DNA of 64,000 bases from an uncultured Alphaproteobacteria bacterium. GTDB taxonomy: Bacteria > Pseudomonadota > Alphaproteobacteria > Rhizobiales > Ancalomicrobiaceae. Positions 59,239-64,000 of this stretch are shown piece after piece. The stretch is taken from the NCBI GenBank assembly GCA_937892955.1, contig CALBKH010000002.1:1-64000 (forward strand). Reading direction: 5' to 3'. A program made the translations under genes and the position numbers. Below the pieces are notes generated by a model. It had not been told where the DNA came from, made no database searches, and saw only the letters and a list, made by a program, of their open reading frames with translations. Position 1 is the stretch's first letter; each line of letters begins with the position of its first letter.

Positions 59239-60465
59239 TCAGGCGCCCATGCGGTTCTTGCGGCGGCCGAGGGTCCTGAGGCGCAGGGCGTTGAGCTTGA
59301 TGAAGCCGGCGGCGTCGCGGTGGTCGTAGGCGACCTTGCCTTCCTCGAAGGTGACCAGCTCCTGATCGTAGAGCGACCAGGGCGAGCGGCGGCCGGTGAC
59401 GCGGACGTTGCCCTTGTAGAGTTCCAGTCGGACCTCGCCGGTGACCGCTTCCTGGCTGCGGTCGATCAGCGCCTGGAGCATCTCGCGCTCGGGCGAGAAC
59501 CAGAAGCCGTTGTAGATCAGCTCGGCGTAGCGCGGCATGATCTCGTCCTTGAGATGGGCGGCGCCGCGGTCGAGGGTGATGGACTCGATGCCGCGATGGG
59601 CGGCGAGCAGGATGGTGCCGCCGGGGGTCTCGTAGACGCCGCGCGACTTCATGCCGACGAAGCGGTTCTCGACCAGATCGAGGCGGCCGATGCCGTTGTC
59701 GCGGCCGAGTTCGTTGAGCTTGGTGAGCAGGGTCGCGGGGCTCATCTCGACGCCGTCGATCGCCACCGCGTCGCCCTTTTCGAAGCGGACGACGATCTCG
59801 GTCGCCACGTCCGGGGCGTCCTTCGGCGAGATGGTGCGCATGTGGACGTATTCGGGCGGCTCGACCCACGGATCCTCGAGCACCTTACCCTCGGAGGAGG
59901 AGTGCAGCAGGTTGGCGTCGACCGAGAAGGGGGCCTCGCCGCGCTTGTCCTTGGCGATCTGGATCTGGTGCTTCTCGGCGAAGTCGATCAGCGCCTCGCG
60001 CGACTTGAAGTCCCATTCGCGCCAGGGGGCGATGATCTTGATGTCGGGCTCGAGCGCGTAGTAGCCGAGTTCGAAGCGGACCTGATCGTTGCCCTTGCCG
60101 GTGGCGCCGTGGCAGACGGCGTCGGCGCCGACTTGCCGAGCGATCTCGATCTGGCGCTTGGCGATCAGCGGCCGGGCGATCGAGGTGCCGAGCAGATAGT
60201 CGCCCTCGTACTGGGCGTTGGCCCGGAACATCGGGAAGACGAAGTCGCGGACGAACTCCTCGCGCAGATCGTCGATGAAGATCTCCTCGATGCCGAGCAT
60301 CTCGGCCTTCTTGCGCGCCGGCTCCAGCTCCTCGCCTTGGCCGAGGTCGGCGGTGAAGGTCACCACCTCGCAGCCGTAGGTGACCTGCAGCCACTTGAGG
60401 ATGATCGAGGTGTCGAGGCCGCCGGAATAGGCCAGCACCACCTTCTTGACGTCGTTCGCGGCCAT
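59239..60465 (-). CDS. argG: Argininosuccinate synthase
   Basis: A 408-residue enzyme joining citrulline and aspartate at the expense of ATP to give argininosuccinate. The N-type PPi-loop AYSGGLDTS (about 12-20), GATGKGNDQVRFE, SVDANLLHSSSEG and the DLVENRFVGMKSRGVYETPGG signature are complete. ATG at 60465 with GAGG upstream (the in-frame ATG at 60543 is too far). Monocistronic, convergent with the MFS gene. Confidence 0.97.
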   Translation of the reverse strand: MAANDVKKVVLAYSGGLDTSIILKWLQVTYGCEVVTFTADLGQGEELEPARKKAEMLGIEEIFIDDLREEFVRDFVFPMFRANAQYEGDYLLGTSIARPLIAKRQIEIARQVGADAVCHGATGKGNDQVRFELGYYALEPDIKIIAPWREWDFKSREALIDFAEKHQIQIAKDKRGEAPFSVDANLLHSSSEGKVLEDPWVEPPEYVHMRTISPKDAPDVATEIVVRFEKGDAVAIDGVEMSPATLLTKLNELGRDNGIGRLDLVENRFVGMKSRGVYETPGGTILLAAHRGIESITLDRGAAHLKDEIMPRYAELIYNGFWFSPEREMLQALIDRSQEAVTGEVRLELYKGNVRVTGRRSPWSLYDQELVTFEEGKVAYDHRDAAGFIKLNALRLRTLGRRKNRMGA

Positions 60466-60669
60466 CTCGAGGTCTCCGAGGCATCGCGTGGAGGGAAGGG
60501 CGGAAATCGGCCGGCACTCTAGCCATAACGTCGCGCCGCGCAAGGGTGACGCGGCGCATCCGGCATGTCACGAAGCGGCGAAAGAAAGGTGGCAGGCCTA
60601 TATTTCTACGACCGGAGGTCGCGTACACTCGGTCGTGCGCGACGATCGCGGCAGAGGGAGGGTTCCGCC

Positions 60670-61029
60670 ATGCTGGAAAGGATCGAGTATCGGCTGCTCG
60701 ACAAGCTCTCGACGCACCTCGAACACGACAAGGATCTGGCCGAGGAACTGCGGGTCGATCCGCAGGCGGCGATCCGCAAGGCCGTGGCCCGAACCAAGAA
60801 GGAGAACCCGCCGGTTCCTCCCAACGAGGACAAGATCACCTACCGGACGGCGGTGGTGGTGGTGTTGTCGGCGGTGATCCTGATCGTCGTCGGGGTGGTC
60901 GGCTACAAGTGGTTCGCCATTCCCGGTGCCGAAGACCTGAAGGTGCCCGAGTTCCTCGTCGCCATCGGCTCGACGGCGCTGGGCGCGCTCGCCGGTCTCC
61001 TGGTGCCGGGCGGCAAGATCGAGAAGTGA
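60670..61029 (+). CDS. Small two-helix membrane protein of unknown function
   Basis: A 119-residue protein I do not recognise. It has an amphipathic, charged N-terminus (1-45, rich in Glu, Leu, Arg and Lys), a PPVPPNEDK linker, a transmembrane helix at 60-80 (AVVVVLSAVILIVVGVVG), a short loop and a second hydrophobic segment at 95-113 (AIGSTALGALAGLLVPGG) ending GKIEK. ATG at 60670 with GAGGGAGGG upstream. It stands alone between divergent argG and ispG. The second segment resembles the C-terminal membrane anchors of phage holin-like or DUF-type small proteins, but no family is claimed. Confidence 0.7.
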   Translation: MLERIEYRLLDKLSTHLEHDKDLAEELRVDPQAAIRKAVARTKKENPPVPPNEDKITYRTAVVVVLSAVILIVVGVVGYKWFAIPGAEDLKVPEFLVAIGSTALGALAGLLVPGGKIEK

Positions 61030-61110
61030 GCGCCGCGGCGGCCGTCCCGTCTTGACGGCGTCACGAATAAGGCGACATTCCCGGGCGTCGCAGACCGCCC
61101 GGAGTGATCC

Positions 61111-62352
61111 ATGTACCCGCTCGCCACGCCGCTCGCCCGTCGCTCGTCCATCGCCGTCGACGTCGGCGGGGTGAAGATCGGCGGCGGGGCGCCGATCGTC
61201 GTGCAGTCGATGACCAACACCGACACCGCCGACGTCTTCGCCACTGCCGAGCAGGTCAAGGCGCTGGCGCGGGCCGGCTCCGAACTCGTCCGCATCACCG
61301 TCGATCGCGACGAGGCGGCCGCCGCGGTGCCGAAGATCCGCGACCGGCTCGACGCCTGGGGCATCTCCGTGCCGCTGATCGGCGACTTCCACTACATCGG
61401 CCACAAGCTCCTCGCCGATCACCCGGCCTGCGCCGCGGCGCTGGCGAAATACCGCATCAACCCGGGCAACGTCGGCTTCAAGGACAAGCGCGACCGCCAG
61501 TTCGCGGCGATCGTCGAGACGGCGATCCGGTACGACAAGCCGGTGCGCATCGGCGTCAACTGGGGCTCGCTCGATCAGGAGCTGCTGACCCGGCTGATGG
61601 ACGAGAACACGGCGAAAGGCGCGCCGCTGACGGCGCGCGAGGTGATGCACGAGGCGATGGTGCAGTCGGCGGTGCTCTCCGCCGAACTGGCCGAGGAGAT
61701 CGGCCTTTCGCGGGACAAGATCGTCGTCTCGGCCAAGGTCAGCCAGATCCAGGATCTGGTGAAGGTGAGTTGCGAGATCGCGGCGCGCTCGCCTTATGCC
61801 CTGCATCTCGGGTTGACCGAGGCGGGGATGGGCTCGAAGGGGCTCGTCGCCTCGTCGGCCGCGCTCGGCATTCTGTTGCAGCAGGGGATCGGCGACACGA
61901 TCCGCTATTCGCTCACCCCGGAGCCCGGCGGTGACCGGACGAAAGAGGTGATCGCGGCGCAGGAACTCCTCCAGACGATGGGGCTCAGGACCTTCGCGCC
62001 GATCGTCGCGGCCTGTCCCGGCTGCGGGCGGACGACCTCGACGGTGTTCCAGGAGCTCGCCCACGACATCCAGACCCACATCCGCGAGTCGATGCCTGAA
62101 TGGCGCGGGAAATACCCCGGCGTCGAGGCGCTCGAGGTGGCGGTGATGGGCTGCATCGTCAACGGCCCCGGCGAATCGAAACACGCCGACATCGGCATCT
62201 CGCTCCCCGGCACCGGTGAAGCCCCCTCCGCCCCGGTCTTCGTCGACGGCAAGAAGGTCGCGACGCTGAAGGGCGCGGGGATCGCCGAGGAGTTCAAGGC
62301 GATGGTGGGGCGGTACATCGAGGAGAGGTGGGGGCGGGGGCCCGCCTCCTGA
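61111..62352 (+). CDS. ispG: 4-hydroxy-3-methylbut-2-enyl-diphosphate synthase (flavodoxin/ferredoxin)
   Basis: A 413-residue [4Fe-4S] enzyme of the MEP isoprenoid pathway converting MEcPP to HMBPP. TIM-barrel half: VGGVKIGGGAPIVVQSMTNTDTADV, ADFHY-like GDFHYIGH, RINPGNVGFKD, GVNWGSL. C-terminal cluster domain: cluster cysteines in ACPGCGRTTS and VMGCIVNGPGE. Length matches alphaproteobacterial IspG. It starts 81 bases after the small membrane protein gene and may be co-transcribed with it. Confidence 0.96.
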   Translation: MYPLATPLARRSSIAVDVGGVKIGGGAPIVVQSMTNTDTADVFATAEQVKALARAGSELVRITVDRDEAAAAVPKIRDRLDAWGISVPLIGDFHYIGHKLLADHPACAAALAKYRINPGNVGFKDKRDRQFAAIVETAIRYDKPVRIGVNWGSLDQELLTRLMDENTAKGAPLTAREVMHEAMVQSAVLSAELAEEIGLSRDKIVVSAKVSQIQDLVKVSCEIAARSPYALHLGLTEAGMGSKGLVASSAALGILLQQGIGDTIRYSLTPEPGGDRTKEVIAAQELLQTMGLRTFAPIVAACPGCGRTTSTVFQELAHDIQTHIRESMPEWRGKYPGVEALEVAVMGCIVNGPGESKHADIGISLPGTGEAPSAPVFVDGKKVATLKGAGIAEEFKAMVGRYIEERWGRGPAS

Positions 62353-62364
62353 GCCGGGCTTCGC

Positions 62365-63057
62365 TCATTCGGCCGCCGCACCGAGGATCGGGCCGCCATT
62401 CACCGCCTGGACCAGGACGGCGGTCTTCAGCCTGTCGACCGGCGTGATCGGAAAGGCGGTCTTCGCGCCGGTCCAGCCGCCGAGGCGTACGAGATCGCGG
62501 ACGACATGGCCGTGCGGAAGTTTGCGGCCGGCATTTTCGCCGCGAGCGACGGAGACCTCGAGTACGCCGGGCTGGTAGCGCACCAGCCACACGTCGGCGC
62601 CGCCGGCGGGCGCCGCACCGGCGTCTATCGAGACACGGTCACGGGAGAGGTCGACCGCCACGCTGGAGGGTTCGCCGGCAGCGGCGATGAGGGACTCGAT
62701 TTCACCACGGCGCATGCCGACAGCGCTCACCCGACCGTCGACGACGATCTGCGGGGTGAACGGGCCACTCTCGCCGAGAGCCGGCTCGTACGCGTATTGG
62801 CGCGCTGTGAACTCGGGCTTGCCGAAGATGTCCTTCCAACCGAGTCGATCCCAGTACGTGACGGCGAAACTCAGGGCGAGGACGTTCTGGCGGTCCATGA
62901 TGCCGATGAAATTGGCGTTGGCCGGCGGACAGGAGTTGCAGCCTTGGCTGGTGAAGAGTTCGACGACGACCGGTCGCGAACCGGCGGTCGCCGTCACTGC
63001 AGTGGCGAGCTCGACGGCAGTGAGAACGGTGACGGCGATGGTGGTTCGAATCGACAT
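62365..63057 (-). CDS. DUF1223 family secreted thioredoxin-like protein (copy 2)
   Basis: A 230-residue paralogue of the protein at 33866-34648. Signal peptide about 1-26, CxxC at Cys40-Cys43 (FTSQGCNSCPPAN), FAVTYWDRLGWKDIFGKPEFT, PFTPQIVVDGR and the C-terminal VWLVRYQPG and GPILGAAAE. It lacks most of the acidic insert of copy 1. ATG at 63057. Convergent with ispG. The functional meaning of two copies is unknown. Confidence 0.85.
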   Translation of the reverse strand: MSIRTTIAVTVLTAVELATAVTATAGSRPVVVELFTSQGCNSCPPANANFIGIMDRQNVLALSFAVTYWDRLGWKDIFGKPEFTARQYAYEPALGESGPFTPQIVVDGRVSAVGMRRGEIESLIAAAGEPSSVAVDLSRDRVSIDAGAAPAGGADVWLVRYQPGVLEVSVARGENAGRKLPHGHVVRDLVRLGGWTGAKTAFPITPVDRLKTAVLVQAVNGGPILGAAAE

Positions 63058-63166
63058 GGGACGCTCCCGTGACGCGACGGATCGGCGCTTGGCGCCTCGA
63101 TTCCGTCTTCGTCGGGTCGGAAGCGATGTTACCTTCATCACGCGGGATTGATCGGCGTAGGCCTCC

Positions 63167-63637
63167 TCACCCCCGCTCGTCGTGGGTCGCCATCACATCC
63201 CGGATCCGCCCGATCTCCGGCGCCAGGGATGCCAAGCGCTCGGCGATGCGGTCGCGCAGAGTGACGGCGATCTCGGGGTATTCCCCGAGCATGCGGCGGA
63301 AGAGGGAGCGGCGGACGGCGAGGACGCGGGCGCGGCCGACGGCCAGCGCCGTCGCCGGGCGTTTCGTCTCGACGATCAGCGCCAATTCGCCGATCAGCGC
63401 GCCGGGGCCGAGGCGGTCGAGGATCTTGGGCGGGGTCTTCGTCTCGTCGACGAGATCGATGCGACCCTCGACCAGGACGAAGCCGCCTTCCGCCGAATCG
63501 CCGGCGGAGAACAGGAAGCGGCCGTCCTCGATCTCCCGGCTGTCGGCGGAAAAGGCGATGAGCTTCAACGGCTCCGCCGGAATCCCGTCGAAGAAGGGAA
63601 CGCTCTTCAAGAGTTCGATGTCGCGTTCGAGAGTCAT
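63167..63637 (-). CDS. Cyclic nucleotide-binding domain protein without a DNA-binding domain
   Basis: A 156-residue protein that is almost entirely one cNMP-binding (Crp/RIIa-like) beta-roll domain: LLKSVPFFDGIPAEPLKLIAF, FSAGDSAEGGFVLVEGRIDLV, the phosphate-binding cassette region GALIGELALIVETKRPATALA, then a helix. There is no C-terminal helix-turn-helix, so it is not a Crp-type regulator; it may sense a nucleotide and act through a partner. It lies 71 bases after the response regulator gene on the same strand, so the two may share a transcript. Confidence 0.85.
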   Translation of the reverse strand: MTLERDIELLKSVPFFDGIPAEPLKLIAFSADSREIEDGRFLFSAGDSAEGGFVLVEGRIDLVDETKTPPKILDRLGPGALIGELALIVETKRPATALAVGRARVLAVRRSLFRRMLGEYPEIAVTLRDRIAERLASLAPEIGRIRDVMATHDERG

Positions 63638-63707
63638 TCGACGGGCGTTCGCGGGTTGCGGCTTCGCTAGAGGGCTTCAGGCCTGCCGGCTCGGTGGGGC
63701 GGAGGGA

Positions 63708-64000
63708 TCAGGGAACCAGTTTGTAGCCGCCCGCCTCGGTGACGAGAAGCTCGGCGTTCGACGGATCGCGCTCGATCTTCTGGCGCAGGCGATAGATGTG
63801 GGTCTCGAGCGTGTGGGTGGTGACGCCCGAATTGTAACCCCAGACCTCGTGGAGGAGCACCTCGCGCGTCACCGGCTTCTCGCCGGCGCGGTAGAGATAC
63901 TTCAGGATCGCGGTCTCCTTCTCGGTCAGCCGCACCTTGGAGCCGCGCTCGTCGACCATCAGCTTGGTCGAGGGGCGGAAGGTGTAGCGGCCGATGGTGA
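63708..64000 (-). CDS. OmpR/PhoB-family response regulator, C-terminal part (runs off the window)
   Basis: Only the last 97 or so residues are visible; the frame is open to the right edge. They form a winged-helix DNA-binding domain: GRYTFRPSTKLMVDERGSKVRLTEKE in pieces, ILKYLYRAGEKPVTREVLLHEVWGYN, then THTLETHIYRLRQKIERDPS and AGGYKLVP. This is the trans_reg_C domain of OmpR/PhoB regulators. The receiver domain lies outside the window. The wording of the tail resembles essential regulators such as CenR in Hyphomicrobiales, from memory and with low confidence. Confidence 0.9.
   Translation of the reverse strand, partial: TIGRYTFRPSTKLMVDERGSKVRLTEKETAILKYLYRAGEKPVTREVLLHEVWGYNSGVTTHTLETHIYRLRQKIERDPSNAELLVTEAGGYKLVP

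Overview
The window reads as a chromosomal segment of a high-GC alphaproteobacterium, most likely of the order Hyphomicrobiales (Rhizobiales). The main support is gene order: dnaQ, coaE, aroE, maf and ppsR diverge from hemE, hemJ, rho, mnmE, mnmG, rsmG, parA and parB, followed by the opposite-strand leuS-lptE-holA group. This is the conserved neighbourhood of the alphaproteobacterial replication origin. A DUF2794 gene, ccmABCDG and the aminotransferase-ftsK-lolA-xth order agree with this. The genus cannot be named from sequence alone. I see no rRNA, tRNA, CRISPR array, prophage or transposase.

Layout. 0-4 kb: a secreted DUF11-like repeat protein cut by the left edge, a decayed RTX-type fragment, and an aldo/keto reductase. 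4.4-8.6 kb: a complete nickel ECF transporter operon (nikK-M-L-Q-O) followed by a NikR-family regulator that lacks all four canonical nickel ligands. 8.7-11.4 kb: methionine gamma-lyase with a divergent Lrp/AsnC regulator, then a GarL-type aldolase and a palindromic MITE-like element. 11.7-15.4 kb: the minus-strand ppsR-maf-aroE-coaE-dnaQ group. 15.4-15.8 kb: predicted oriC. 15.7-27.2 kb: haem synthesis (hemE, hemJ), rho, tRNA and rRNA modification (mnmE, mnmG, rsmG) and parAB, with five parS-like sites spread over 9.7 kb.

27.3-43.5 kb: leuS-lptE-holA, a YggS-type PLP protein, an L,D-transpeptidase, DUF2794, a DUF1223 redox-type protein divergent from ccmABCDG (cytochrome c maturation), two tandem secreted Arg/Trp-rich paralogues, a ubiquinone-type hydroxylase, tesB, and glnK-amtB behind a sigma-54-like promoter. 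43.8-50.3 kb: aminotransferase-ftsK-lolA-xthA-thpR, with a second cluster of palindromes before thpR.

50.3-64 kb: aldehyde dehydrogenase plus class II aldolase, the feoA-feoB ferrous iron module behind a Fur-like box, typA, a marR-MFS pair with an AT-rich palindromic operator, argG, a small unknown membrane protein, ispG, a second DUF1223 protein, a lone cyclic-nucleotide-binding protein, and the DNA-binding end of an OmpR-type response regulator cut by the right edge.

The strongest leads are the NikR homologue without its nickel site inside a nickel uptake locus, the pair of secreted proteins sharing an exact C-x24-C Arg/Trp-rich module, the two palindromic elements with related arms, and the oriC/parS landscape. 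Coordinates include stop codons. Starts were chosen from ribosome-binding sites and family alignment as remembered, not from a database search.
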